DNA of 64,000 bases from Microtetraspora glauca (GCA_001570385.1 BBYL01000021.1:1-64000); one strand, 5' to 3'; shown: positions 53,801 to 61,832, numbered from the stretch's first letter. A program made the numbers and translations. The notes: generated by a model not told the origin, from the letters alone.

Positions 53801-54857
53801 CCAGGTCGATGCGCTTTCCGTTGACGAGTATGAAGTCGTCGTACTTGTCGTCGATCGAGTCCGCGCCCACGTCGAAGCTGAACGTCGCCGCCCCGTTGCC
53901 CAGGGTGGCCTTCGTGGCGGGCTCGGCGCCGTCGACGGTGAGGGACGTGACGCCGCCTCCGCCCTCGGCGGGTACGGTCGCGAAGACCGACTGGTCGCCC
54001 GCCACGAGCGTGCCGTCCGTGGGCAGCAGCCGGGGCGCCCCGGCCGGAGCGTTGTTCACGGTCACGCTGTTCTTGACGGTGCCTCCGGCCGCGGTCTTGG
54101 CCGTGATGGCGTGCTCGCCGTTGGCCAGTGTCGTGGTGTCCAGGTCCGCGGCGAGACCCGTGGTGCCCTGCGGGTCACCCTGAACGAAGAACGTCAGCTT
54201 GGCCTGCTTGAGCAGTGAGGTGTTCGAGCCGCAGTTCCCGTCGCCGAAGGAGAAGGTGTACGGGTTGTCCTCGCCGTCCGCGACCTCGCCGAGGAGTTCG
54301 AGGCTCACGTCGGACAGGACGAAGTCGTCGTAGTTGACCCCGCAGGAGCTGTCGATCGCCCCGGCGAAGATCTCGATGGTGTTCTCGCCCTTGACGAGGT
54401 GCTCGTTCGGGATCTCGATGGTCGCCCGCTCGTTCACGTGGTCGCCGATGTCGCTCCGGTACGCACCGTTGACGAGCACGTAGTTGTGGTACCGCGCCTC
54501 CGTCGAGTTCGAGCCGACATCGAACCGGAGCTTGGAGACGCCCACCGTCCGGTCGGCCTTGAGCGCGGCGCCGTCGACGGCGAGCTCCGTGACACTGTCA
54601 CCGGCCGCGGTCGGGACCGCCGCGACCTTGACCGTGCCTTCGATGTACGAACCGCCCGCGGGGGTGAGGGTGGGAGGAGTGGGGGAACTGGTCGGCGTCG
54701 GGCTGGGACGTCCCCGACCCGCATTTCCCGGGTCCGGGTCGGCGTGCGCCGCCGTCACAACGCCGCTGACGAGCAGCGTCGCGACCATGGCGACCACGGC
54801 GAGACGTCCTCGACTCTTGGAGCCTCCCAGCAGCTTTCGTGCTGCCAATGGCTGCAT
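50886..54857 (-). CDS. Large secreted calcineurin-type phosphoesterase with repeated modules
   Basis: The 1,323-residue protein has a signal peptide ending VVTAAHA and a Pro/Thr linker. Three copies of a roughly 130-residue module at about residues 105-600 share FDVGSNS...YHNYVLVNG, N-T-I...SCGVNYDDF and GDGNCGS. Ig-like segments follow (GLSPGTHTLAVTGSDGLGNT). The metallophosphoesterase domain at about 885-1190 has IVHFTDTQY, AHTGDIIENN, GVIAGNHDNQ, LLSHDYL and LAGHEHG, the complete metal-binding set. A fibronectin III-like end follows. It probably binds and cleaves an extracellular phosphate ester or cell-wall polymer. The ATG has GAAGGGA about 10 nt upstream. Confidence 0.9.
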   Translation of the reverse strand: MQPLAARKLLGGSKSRGRLAVVAMVATLLVSGVVTAAHADPDPGNAGRGRPSPTPTSSPTPPTLTPAGGSYIEGTVKVAAVPTAAGDSVTELAVDGAALKADRTVGVSKLRFDVGSNSTEARYHNYVLVNGAYRSDIGDHVNERATIEIPNEHLVKGENTIEIFAGAIDSSCGVNYDDFVLSDVSLELLGEVADGEDNPYTFSFGDGNCGSNTSLLKQAKLTFFVQGDPQGTTGLAADLDTTTLANGEHAITAKTAAGGTVKNSVTVNNAPAGAPRLLPTDGTLVAGDQSVFATVPAEGGGGVTSLTVDGAEPATKATLGNGAATFSFDVGADSIDDKYDDFILVNGKRIDLGGSWAGRRVAVAVPARFLVPGDNTIKVVTGDYKASCGIDRDDFTIANLDLALDGATVTGKDIKPSYDMGDGTCGSSQTALRDAELRYTIDARPVHVVQTLGSGDATLSFTVGSNSIEARYQNYLRVNGRKVVLDGDFVSRRVDFTFPNEYLVPGWNTIDFVTGTYPTSCGANRDDFAISNIALTPVRGTATGQMLKSSYSMGDGNCGDNVNLLTEIDLEFLVDGPAGGLRADLDTTAIKDGKHTLAAASTTGETATRTLITDNSAPKVAASVPAAGEKIIASVVLDVTIEDASGVVSGPDVTLDGRPIALGAQVGPGLSPGTHTLAVTGSDGLGNTATREIAFESAGVPDVPAELAPAVGSVDVSKSVTLSAKVAEPGGGKVTATFSEAEILTPNQAYQGVAASVPTTLRVPGEEKVTTKGLDPADGATLDAPAGRDVTYQRFDIQVKGHVDAPVLRWEGVIDPERLASLRAWNTKTKAWDLLTSSRGAAEGNTVLTAVVGAEYIDGQQVHVMVTGEDPFADDIDPGDPNGFADPSTYDFSIVHFTDTQYISEGAVEQETAEERAVWESAYAGIVNWIKDNKDPRKISYVAHTGDIIENNIRKPADEAMQKQVVGELEVSSRQQRVLDEAGIPNGVIAGNHDNQSGTEDGPEAIYNKYYGPGRYQTAAQGWQHAEYGGPWKEGDNQNHYDLFSAGGLDFVVVGLSYGVTREEAEWADSIFKRFPDRNGILLSHDYLVPSTNPDGRGAGFSAPDGSMLYKTVVEKNPNVFLILAGHEHGVATNVKPKVGQVGKGVVELLADYQFYTVSADRLGLTEVGGYNPDDQLQFGASFFRLLQFNVKRSELTVDTYSPLLNDFGAGEFDPLRRYDGREDNMVLPVDLTTRTTSFTTDSLAIYKPTRVVGTSTVASGQVASVVWDRLKANTSYAWFVTARSTGGGVTASEPSVFVTKDEHGGPGKWGPDSPLYRWFQRK

Positions 54858-55380
54858 CAGGTGCAGTCCCTTCGATCACGTTCTATAAAGCGCCGATAAA
54901 GCGGCGTGGTCTCGAGCGGTCACAGTGGATCTCTCGAGTGAACGATGTGCATGAAGGGACTGAAGGGAAGACGAAACTATCGCCTCATTCTTCCCATCTG
55001 TCACAAAACAGGAACAACTAGATCACAACGGCCAAAAGGCGTGTACGGAACATTGACATCGGCCAGGCGCATCCCTTTGCGCGTCGAGGTCATTGCTCCT
55101 CGCCGGCGCGGCGCCGTCGACACATTCCTACGGGCATACCAGGCGAACTGACACCCGCATCCGGATCCACGCCGCATACCGCGGCACGACCGGATCCACG
55201 GACGAGGTCCCTCACATGAGGACTGCGGGCCCCGCGTGAATACGTGCCAGCACGGACCTCCCTTCCGCGCCAGCCCCGATCCGCCGGCCGGCCAGGCGGC
55301 CGAGACTGCCGATATCGGCTGCCCGCCCCCGACTCCACTCCCGCATCCGCCACGGCATGCGGAAGTCCTTGAGGAGAACC
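54858..55380. other. Upstream region of the phosphoesterase gene
   Basis: About 520 bp with lower G+C near the phosphoesterase. It holds an 11-bp tandem repeat (54,885-54,906) and AT-richer DNA around 54,955-55,060, where promoters would be expected. No gene is supported in any frame. Confidence 0.5.
54885..54906 (-). repeat. Tandem 11-bp repeat upstream of the phosphoesterase start
   Basis: ATAAAGCGCCG and ATAAAGCGGCG follow each other directly and differ at one base. The 11-bp period puts both on the same face of the helix, as in operators for PhoP-like direct-repeat binders. It ends 28 bp from the ATG, near the expected -10 region. Confidence 0.55.
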
Positions 55381-56082
55381 ATGGAAACGTCGCTCCCACC
55401 GTCCGAACCGACCTCCGACGCTTCGGCACCGGCGGATCCGCCTCGGCGCAGCGTCCCGCTGGCATTGGCTCTGCTCACCGGCCCCTGGGGATTCGTCGTC
55501 GCCAACGGCGCGTACGCGTGGGCCACCCGCGCCGGAGGAGGCGACAGCACCGGCGCGGAGGCGCTCGCCCTGGAGGCGGCCCACCCCGGTCTGATGCGCC
55601 TCGGTAGCCTCGCCGCGATGCTGGCAAGCCTCCTCATGGTTCCGGTAGTCCTCGGCGTCAAGCGGCTCCTGGGAGGCCGGAGCCCGAGGCTCGGCTTCGT
55701 CGGCACGGTGCTCACCGGGGCCGGATACATGTGCTACTTCGCGATCGTCTTCTCGGGAATCACCACCAGCGTCATGGCAGAGCGTGGGGGTCCCCTCGCG
55801 GACTACGCGGCGGTCATCGACAGCAGCCAGAGCGACCCGTCGGCGATCTGGGTGTTCCTCCTCTTCGTGCTCGGCAATCTCGTCGGAACGCTGCTGCTCG
55901 GTCTGGCTCTCGTCCGTAGCCGCGCGGTCCCGCTCTGGGCCGGCGCCGCGGTCATCGCGTGGCCGGTACTCCATGTGATCGGGCTCGTGGTCGGCAGCGA
56001 GTGGTTCGAGGTCACGGGGGCGACCCTGGAGGCGGTCGGCCTGGCCGTCGTCGGCCTGCGCCTCCTGGCCGCGCCCCGATGA
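55381..56082 (+). CDS. Membrane protein of unknown function
   Basis: The 233-residue protein has a polar 30-residue N-terminus and six hydrophobic segments (VPLALALLTGPWGFVVANGA, LAAMLASLLMVPVVLGVKRL, GYMCYFAIVFSGITTSVMAE, WVFLLFVLGNLVGTLLLGLA, AVIAWPVLHVIGLVVGSEWF, LEAVGLAVVGLRLLA). GAGGAGAACC precedes the ATG. The family is not named with confidence; it resembles DUF4386-like actinobacterial membrane proteins in layout. Confidence 0.75.
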   Translation: METSLPPSEPTSDASAPADPPRRSVPLALALLTGPWGFVVANGAYAWATRAGGGDSTGAEALALEAAHPGLMRLGSLAAMLASLLMVPVVLGVKRLLGGRSPRLGFVGTVLTGAGYMCYFAIVFSGITTSVMAERGGPLADYAAVIDSSQSDPSAIWVFLLFVLGNLVGTLLLGLALVRSRAVPLWAGAAVIAWPVLHVIGLVVGSEWFEVTGATLEAVGLAVVGLRLLAAPR

Positions 56083-56253
56083 CCGACCGCCCCAGACCTC
56101 CGTCCCGGCCGACAGCCCCTCGACGACCATTTCGGGCAGTGGCCACACACCTGGCAGCGCCTCCCTGAAGATCTGCCTTCCCTTGGCGAACAGCTGGGCC
56201 TCCCAGGCGCCCGGCCTGCGTACCTTGCGGTCATATATGGGGAGAGGACACAT

Positions 56254-58083
56254 ATGACCGACCGCGAGTTCACGTGCGCGGACGGCTCCCGCTACCTCCC
56301 GATCGGCGACCACGGGCTGATCGGCGACCTGCGGACCGTCGCCCTCGTGGGCACCAACGGCACCATCGACTGGTATTGCTGCCCGCGCTTCGACGCCCCC
56401 AGCGTGTTCGCCTCGATCCTGGACGCCGACCGGGGCGGGTCGTTCGAGCTGGCCGCCGACGAGGCGGAGCGGACCAAACAGTTCTATTTTCCCGACACCA
56501 ACGTGCTGATCACCAGGTTCTTCGCCGACGACGGGGTGGGCGAGATCCAGGACTTCATGCCCATCGCGGAGGGCTCGCGGGAGGTCGACCGGCACCGGCT
56601 GATCCGCCGGGTGACGTGTGTCCGCGGCACGCTGCCCTTCCACGTCCGGATGGCCCCCCGCTTCGACTACGCGCGGCAGTCGCACACCGTCGATCTGCGG
56701 GGGGACCGGGCGCTCTTCGAATCGCCGTCGTACTCCCTGGCCCTGACCTCCAGCGTGCCGCTGGACACCGACGGCCGGGACGTGTACGCGCAGTTCAAGC
56801 TGAGCGAGGGCGACCAGGCCGTGTTCGCCCTCGACCGGGCGGCCGAAGGACTCAGGCCGCGGGGGTGCCCGATCGCCGAGGCCGAGAGCGAGTTCTGCGC
56901 CACGGTGCGGTACTGGCGGCGCTGGCTGTCCGCCTCGCGCTACCGGGGCCGGTGGCGGGAGGTGGTCCACCGCTCCGCGCTCACCCTCAAGCTGCTCACC
57001 TACGCGCCGACGGGCGGGATCGTCGCCGCGCCGACGACCAGCCTGCCCGAGCGGATCAGCGGCGAGCGCAACTGGGACTACCGCTACGTGTGGATCCGGG
57101 ACGCCGCGTTCTGCGTGTACGCGCTGCTCAGACTCGGCTTCACCGAGGAGGCGGAGGCGTTCATGGACTTCCTGTCCACGCACGTCCCGCTCTGCACGGA
57201 ATGCGACAACGGCCCACTGCAGATCATGTACGGCATCGACGGGCGCCGCGACCTGCCCGAGCAGGAGCTGGATCACCTCGAGGGCTATCGGGGGTCCGCC
57301 CCTGTCCGCATCGGCAACGCCGCCGCCGGTCAGCTGCAGCTGGACATCTACGGGGCCCTGGTCGACTCCATCTACCTCTACAACAAGTGGGGCGACCCGA
57401 TCTCCAGCGACCGCTGGGACGAGCTGTGCACCCTGGTCGACTGGGTCTGTCGTAACTGGGACCAGCCGGACGAGGGCATCTGGGAGACCCGCGGGGGACG
57501 CAAGAACTTCGTGTACTCCCGTCTCATGTGCTGGGTCGCCATCGAGCGCGCCATGCGGGTGGCCCTCCAGCGCGGCCTGCCCGCCGACCTGTCGAGCTGG
57601 CGGTGCGCCAGGGACACGATCTACCGCCAGATCATGAAGAACGGCTGGTCGTCGACGTTGCATGCCTTCATCCAGCACTTCGACGAGGAGGTCCTGGACG
57701 CCTCCGTGCTGATGATGCCGCTGGCCAAGTTCGTCTCGCCGACCGACCCCAAGTGGCTGTCCACGCTGGACGCGCTCGGCGCGGGGCTGGTCTCCGACTC
57801 GCTGGTCTACCGCTATGACCCCGAGGCGAGCCCGGACGGCCTTCAGGGCGCCGAGGGCACGTTCTCCATCTGTTCGTTCTGGTACGTCGAGGCCCTGGCC
57901 CGCGCCGGCCGCCTCGACGAGGCCCGCCTGGCCTTCGAGAAGATGCTGACGTACGCCAACCATCTGGGCCTCTACGCGGAGCAGATCGGGCACACGGGCG
58001 AGCAGCTCGGCAACTTCCCGCAGGCGATCACGCACCTCGCCCTCATCAGCGCCGCCTTCAACCTCGACCACGCCCTCGGCTAG
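56254..58083 (+). CDS. Glycoside hydrolase family 15 protein (glucoamylase/trehalase-like)
   Basis: The 609-residue cytoplasmic protein has the GH15 layout: an N-terminal beta-sandwich (YLPIGDHGLIGDLRTVALVG, GTIDWYCCPRFDAPSVFA) and a C-terminal (alpha/alpha)6 barrel (NWDYRYVWIRDAAFCVYALL). The two catalytic Glu residues are expected in PDEGIWETRGG and GLYAEQIG. Actinobacterial members of this length hydrolyse trehalose or alpha-glucans. GGGGAGAGG precedes the ATG. No neighbouring sugar gene helps to refine the substrate. Confidence 0.93.
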   Translation: MTDREFTCADGSRYLPIGDHGLIGDLRTVALVGTNGTIDWYCCPRFDAPSVFASILDADRGGSFELAADEAERTKQFYFPDTNVLITRFFADDGVGEIQDFMPIAEGSREVDRHRLIRRVTCVRGTLPFHVRMAPRFDYARQSHTVDLRGDRALFESPSYSLALTSSVPLDTDGRDVYAQFKLSEGDQAVFALDRAAEGLRPRGCPIAEAESEFCATVRYWRRWLSASRYRGRWREVVHRSALTLKLLTYAPTGGIVAAPTTSLPERISGERNWDYRYVWIRDAAFCVYALLRLGFTEEAEAFMDFLSTHVPLCTECDNGPLQIMYGIDGRRDLPEQELDHLEGYRGSAPVRIGNAAAGQLQLDIYGALVDSIYLYNKWGDPISSDRWDELCTLVDWVCRNWDQPDEGIWETRGGRKNFVYSRLMCWVAIERAMRVALQRGLPADLSSWRCARDTIYRQIMKNGWSSTLHAFIQHFDEEVLDASVLMMPLAKFVSPTDPKWLSTLDALGAGLVSDSLVYRYDPEASPDGLQGAEGTFSICSFWYVEALARAGRLDEARLAFEKMLTYANHLGLYAEQIGHTGEQLGNFPQAITHLALISAAFNLDHALG

Positions 58084-58096
58084 GAAGTGTCCTGGC

Positions 58097-58185
58097 CAGG
58101 CTCCAGGTCGAGAACGGCAGACCGTGCTCGACCGGCGTGGACTTGCCGATCTTCTTGATCTCGCGGCGCTCGGGCGTGGTCGCCC
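58097..58185 (-). mobile_element. IS630-type transposase fragment
   Basis: The minus strand reads ATTPERREIKKIGKSTPVEH and GLPFSTWSLA, a typical helix-turn-helix segment of an IS630-family transposase. Only about 30 codons remain. It is joined in frame to a glycosyltransferase fragment and ends just behind the GH15 stop. Confidence 0.7.
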
Positions 58186-58199
58186 GCCGGTCCCTGGAT

Positions 58200-58440
58200 C
58201 GAGGGAGCGGACGGTCGTCGGACAGGATCCACGCCCCGGTCTGCACGATGTCGAGGTCCGTCATGCCCTGCGACGGACACAGCGTCGCGTCCGCCGCCAG
58301 CCACGGCCGGCCGGTGAAGACGTAGTCGCGGACGTTGTCCACCGGCGGCAGGCCCAGCGCTTCCTTTCCCAGGCCGTAGCTGCGGCGGATGTTGTACTTG
58401 GTCCGCGCCCCGTCAACGGCTGCTCTGCGGCGAGAATCTC
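58200..58440 (-). pseudogene. GT1 glycosyltransferase fragment
   Basis: About 75 codons on the minus strand read TKYNIRRSYGLGKEALGLPP, VDNVRDYVFTGRPWLAADAT, LCPSQGMTDLDIVQTGAWIL and SDDRPLP. This matches the central part of actinobacterial GT1 enzymes of the sterol/natural-product glucosyltransferase type. The N-terminal acceptor part, and the donor-binding part after DDRPLP, are missing. The other end is fused to the IS630 fragment, and the 5' side runs into the MerR promoter. Confidence 0.75.
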
Positions 58441-58488
58441 CGACAAACCGCTTGAGGTTCCACCAGGTGGAAGGTGCAGATTCGAGCC

Positions 58489-59439
58489 ATGAACGACGTG
58501 ACGGGTCTTTACACGATCGGACAGCTGGCCCAGCGCACGGGGCTGCAGGCGCGCACGATCCGCTTCTGGTCCGACAGCGGCGTCGTCCCGCCGGTCCAGA
58601 GGTCGGAGGGCGGGTACCGGCTCTATGACGCGGAGGCGGCCGCGCGGCTGGACCTGGTCCGGACACTTCGTGATCTCGGGCTCGGGCTTGACGCCATCCA
58701 GCAGGTGCTGGAGAAGCGCGCCACGCTGAGCGAAGTGGCGGACCTGCACGTCAAAGCGCTCGACGCCGAGATCCGCACCCTGAAGATACGCCGGTCCGTC
58801 ATGCGCGTTCTCGCCAACCGTGACAGCTCGACCAAGGAGATTGCATTGATCAACGCACTGGCCCGACTCTCGGCACGGGAACGCCAGCAGATCATCGACG
58901 ACTTCGTGGACCGCGCGTTCGCCGACGTCGTCGATGAGGACGCCACACTCGTCGCGGGATGGATGCGTGACCTCCCGTCCGATCTCCCGGAAGACCAGGC
59001 CTCCGAACAGATCAACGCGTGGGTGGAGCTGGCCGAGTTGGCGGGCGACGAGAGCTTCCAGCAGACGGTCCGGCGGATGGTCCTCAGCGGCGAGGAGAAC
59101 AACCGCCTGGAGTACGGCCTCACCCTTCGGCCCTTGGTCCTGGAGCACGCAGGCGCCGCTCTGTCGCATGGAATCGCGCCGGAGTCGGCCGGGGCGAGCC
59201 TGATCCTTAAGCGGATCATCCCCGACGACCTTCCCACCGAGGGGATCGCCGCCCTGATCACGTGGCTGGACATGGTCGCCGAGCCCCGAGTGGAGCGGTA
59301 CTGGCAGCTCCTGAGCATCCTCAAGGGCCAGAAACCATCCCCACCGGCGGTCCCGGCCTTCGAATGGCTGCTGGCCGCGCTGCGCGCACGCCGTCCCCGC
59401 GTTGGAGCAGTTCAAGCCGATTGCCGACACCTCCCGTGA
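58489..59439 (+). CDS. MerR-family transcriptional regulator
   Basis: The 316-residue protein has a MerR winged helix (LYTIGQLAQRTGLQARTIRF, WSDSGVVPPVQRSEGGYRLY) and a coiled coil, then a long helical domain. The ATG that starts MNDVTGLY was chosen over one five codons up. At the end the frame reads ALRARRPRVGAVQADCRHLP, while the next frame gives PALEQFKPIADTSREEAVES, VRTGHG, which looks like the natural tail. A recent single-base change may have altered the last 15 residues. Confidence 0.85.
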   Translation: MNDVTGLYTIGQLAQRTGLQARTIRFWSDSGVVPPVQRSEGGYRLYDAEAAARLDLVRTLRDLGLGLDAIQQVLEKRATLSEVADLHVKALDAEIRTLKIRRSVMRVLANRDSSTKEIALINALARLSARERQQIIDDFVDRAFADVVDEDATLVAGWMRDLPSDLPEDQASEQINAWVELAELAGDESFQQTVRRMVLSGEENNRLEYGLTLRPLVLEHAGAALSHGIAPESAGASLILKRIIPDDLPTEGIAALITWLDMVAEPRVERYWQLLSILKGQKPSPPAVPAFEWLLAALRARRPRVGAVQADCRHLP

Positions 59440-59504
59440 GGAGGCCGTCGAAAGTGTGCGCACTGGTCATGGCCGGCTGAGGACGCGTTCTCCAGCAGAG
59501 TCTC

Positions 59505-60614
59505 CTAACGGGTGGCGACCCGCTGGTCGTACGTGATGTGGGTAAGGAAGAACTCCCGGACGTCCTCGGCGAGCAACTCCGGCACCTCCATCGCGGCGAA
59601 GTGGCCGCCGCGCTCGAACTCCGACCAGTGCCTGATGTCGTACAGCCGTTCAGCCAGCGGTCGCACCGACAGCGTGATGTCGTGCGCGAACACCGCCACG
59701 CCGACCGGTACCGGGCACGGCGCGGGCCGCCCCCGCGGAGCATCGTGGTGCAGCCGTGCCGAGGACGCCGCGGTGGCGGTCAGCCAGTACAGCGAGATGT
59801 CGGTGAGCATCCGGTCGTCGCTGATCTGCGAGCGAGGGTCGGTCCACTGCGCGAAGCGCTCGGCGATCCAGACCAGCTGGCCGACCGGCGAGTCGGTCAG
59901 CGCGTAGCCGATGGTCTGCGGGGTGAGGGCCTGCAGAGCCTGGTACGGCGGACGATTCGCCATCAGCTGCCTGACCTTGTCCAGCCGAGCTTCATCCGTT
60001 TCGGACAGTTCGATGTCCGCGTCCGGGACCGGCCGGGTCGGCAGGTAGTTGACGTGTACCCCGACGACCTGCTCGGGTGCCACCGCGCCGAGCGCCGTTG
60101 AGATGCCCGAGCCGAAGTCGCCGCCCTGCGCGCCATAGCGCTCGTACCCGAGACGGCGCATCAGCTCAGCCCAGGCCCGCGCGACCCGGGCGATATCCCA
60201 GCCGCGCTCGTGGGTCGGCCCGGAGAAGCCGTAACCCGGGATGGACGGAATCACCAGGTGGAAGTCGCGCGACAGCGGCTCGATCACGTCGAGGAACTCC
60301 AGGAACGAACCGGGCCAGCCGTGGGTGAGGATCAGCGCGAGCGCGTCCGGCTTAGAAGACCGGACGTGGACGAAGTGGATGTTCTGGCCCTCGATCTCGG
60401 TGGTGAAGTGCGGAAGCTCGTTGAGCTTGGCCTCGTGTTCGCGCCAGTCGTAGCCGGTGCGCCAGTATTCGACCAGCTCCTTGAGCCGCGCCAGCGGGAA
60501 GCCGTAGTCCCACCCGGCGTCGGCGACCTCGTTGGGCCAGCGGGTGCGGGAGAGCCGGTCGGTCAGGTCGTCGAGGTCGGCTTGGGGGATGTCGATGCGG
60601 AACGGCTTGATCAT
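59505..60614 (-). CDS. Epoxide hydrolase (alpha/beta fold, EHN domain)
   Basis: The 369-residue enzyme has the N-terminal EHN domain (FRIDIPQADLDDLTDRLSRT, RWPNEVADAGWDYGFPLARL) of microsomal/juvenile-hormone-type epoxide hydrolases. The alpha/beta hydrolase core has oxyanion motif HGWPGSFLEFL, nucleophile Asp in GAQGGDFGSG and catalytic His in GGHFAAMEVPELL. It should open epoxides to diols. No signal peptide is present. The plus-strand MarR gene upstream is its candidate regulator. Confidence 0.93.
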   Translation of the reverse strand: MIKPFRIDIPQADLDDLTDRLSRTRWPNEVADAGWDYGFPLARLKELVEYWRTGYDWREHEAKLNELPHFTTEIEGQNIHFVHVRSSKPDALALILTHGWPGSFLEFLDVIEPLSRDFHLVIPSIPGYGFSGPTHERGWDIARVARAWAELMRRLGYERYGAQGGDFGSGISTALGAVAPEQVVGVHVNYLPTRPVPDADIELSETDEARLDKVRQLMANRPPYQALQALTPQTIGYALTDSPVGQLVWIAERFAQWTDPRSQISDDRMLTDISLYWLTATAASSARLHHDAPRGRPAPCPVPVGVAVFAHDITLSVRPLAERLYDIRHWSEFERGGHFAAMEVPELLAEDVREFFLTHITYDQRVATR

Positions 60615-60781
60615 GGTCTAACTCCAGGGGGATTCATTCGGCGCCCAAATGTTCGGACGACGAGCTGCGATGGGCCTTGACATGGATCTGCACGCGGCCC
60701 GAGTGGCCTGCGGCCGGAGTGAAAGTCTCGGTGAGCTCGTGGGAGAACCGGCCGGCTCCCGTGCGGGAACACCACTGGCGA
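60615..60781. other. Degenerate stretch behind the dehalogenase-like stub
   Basis: This DNA continues the broken dehalogenase-like gene for a few codons (PVVFPHG in frame after the TAG) and then loses recognisable coding sense. It leads directly into the epoxide hydrolase start. Confidence 0.45.
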
Positions 60782-60841
60782 CTAGCCCGGCCCGGTCCGC
60801 GTGTAGGCGAGATGGGAGTCGATGACGGCGACCGTATGCAT
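60782..60841 (-). pseudogene. Haloalkane-dehalogenase-like N-terminal stub
   Basis: After GAAGGGTG the frame reads MHTVAVIDSHLAYTRTGPG and stops at TAG. The next codons, SPVVFPHG, continue the alpha/beta hydrolase start, where PVVFLHGNP is expected, so this was the beginning of a haloalkane dehalogenase-like gene. The nonsense codon and loss of the rest make it a pseudogene. It uses the promoter region shared with the MarR gene. Confidence 0.55.
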
Positions 60842-60890
60842 GATCGTTGCACCCTTCGATGAGTTGTCCTGGACTTTAGGTCCGCACTTC

Positions 60891-60931
60891 TACAACTGTC
60901 AACATTCCAACTAATGCCAATACAACTGTCA
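60891..60931. promoter_or_regulatory. 11-bp direct repeats in the MarR/epoxide hydrolase divergent region
   Basis: TACAACTGTCA occurs at 60,891-60,901 and again at 60,921-60,931, a 30-bp period. On the minus strand each copy gives TTGACAGTTGTA or TGACAGTTGTA; the one nearer the hydrolase supplies a TTGACA -35 box with TAAAGT 18 bp away. The repeats are the likely operators of the divergent MarR protein. Confidence 0.65.
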
Positions 60932-60977
60932 CCCACGCAATGATCTCCTGCTAGCATCATGCCGGGAGGTGAGGCGC

Positions 60978-61832
60978 GTGCCCGAGCAGGTGAGGAACGT
61001 CGTCGACGATGAATCCGGACCGCTGCATGCGACCACCGGCCACCTGATGCGCCGCGTGTTCACCGCCGTCACCGCTCATGCCGTGCAGGACGGCCCGCAG
61101 TCGCGCGAGTTCGTGGTGCTCGACATCCTCGCCGACGAAGACGCCCCCTCACAGCAGGACCTGGCCCACCGGCTCGGCATCAACCGCACGATCATGGTCA
61201 GATTGCTCGACCGGCTCCAGGAGGCGGGCCATGTCGTGCGCACCCGCAACCCGGCCAACCGCCGCACCTACGTGCTGTCGCTGACCGAGGCGGGCCGGAC
61301 CGCCCTGGACGGCATGCGCCAGGCCGTCGCCGACCGCGACGCCCGGCTCACCGGCGCGCTCACCGAGCCCGAACGGCAGCGCCTCACCGCGCTGCTGACC
61401 AGGCTCGTCGCAGACGACGGGCCATCCGCCATCCACAGCATCGAGCACCTGATCGCCCAGGCCCACTACCGGCTGCGCCGTCTTGGGGATCATCGGCTCG
61501 CGGCGTACGGCCTGCGCACCCGCCACTTCGCCTTGCTGCCCGCCCTGGACCGGCTCGGCCCCTGCCCGCAAGAGCAACTGGCCCGCTACCTGCACCTGAC
61601 CGAACCGGCCACCGCATCGCTCATCGAGGAAATGGTGCGGGCCGGCATCGTGTCCCGCGGCCAGGACCCGCACGACCGACGCCGCTATGCCCTGCAGCTC
61701 ACCGACGTCGGCCGCGCCCGCATCCCTCTAGTGCGCGAAGCCCTCGAGAGCATAGAGCGCGACATCGACGGCATCCTCGGCCCGGACGACGCCCAAGGAC
61801 TTCGCGCCCTTCTCACCAAGCTCTTGCCGTAG
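60978..61832 (+). CDS. Tandem MarR-domain transcriptional regulator
   Basis: The 284-residue protein contains two MarR winged helices in one chain. The first has QQDLAHRLGINRTIMVRLLD, RLQEAGHVVRTRNPANRRTY and LSLTEAGR; the second has QEQLARYLHLTEPATASLIE, EMVRAGIVSRGQDPHDRRRY and LQLTDVGR. MarR proteins normally work as dimers of single-domain chains, so this chain may be a covalent pseudo-dimer. The GTG was chosen with GGGAGGTGAGG 7 nt upstream; another GTG lies 9 bp earlier. It is divergent from the hydrolase unit. Confidence 0.9.
   Translation: MPEQVRNVVDDESGPLHATTGHLMRRVFTAVTAHAVQDGPQSREFVVLDILADEDAPSQQDLAHRLGINRTIMVRLLDRLQEAGHVVRTRNPANRRTYVLSLTEAGRTALDGMRQAVADRDARLTGALTEPERQRLTALLTRLVADDGPSAIHSIEHLIAQAHYRLRRLGDHRLAAYGLRTRHFALLPALDRLGPCPQEQLARYLHLTEPATASLIEEMVRAGIVSRGQDPHDRRRYALQLTDVGRARIPLVREALESIERDIDGILGPDDAQGLRALLTKLLP

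Noticed and set aside
54925..54960. PHO-box-like sequence upstream of the phosphoesterase (GTTCACT with a second GATCCAC unit on the minus strand)
   Set aside because: The units are spaced 12 rather than 11 bp and the second matches only partly, so the call is too weak.
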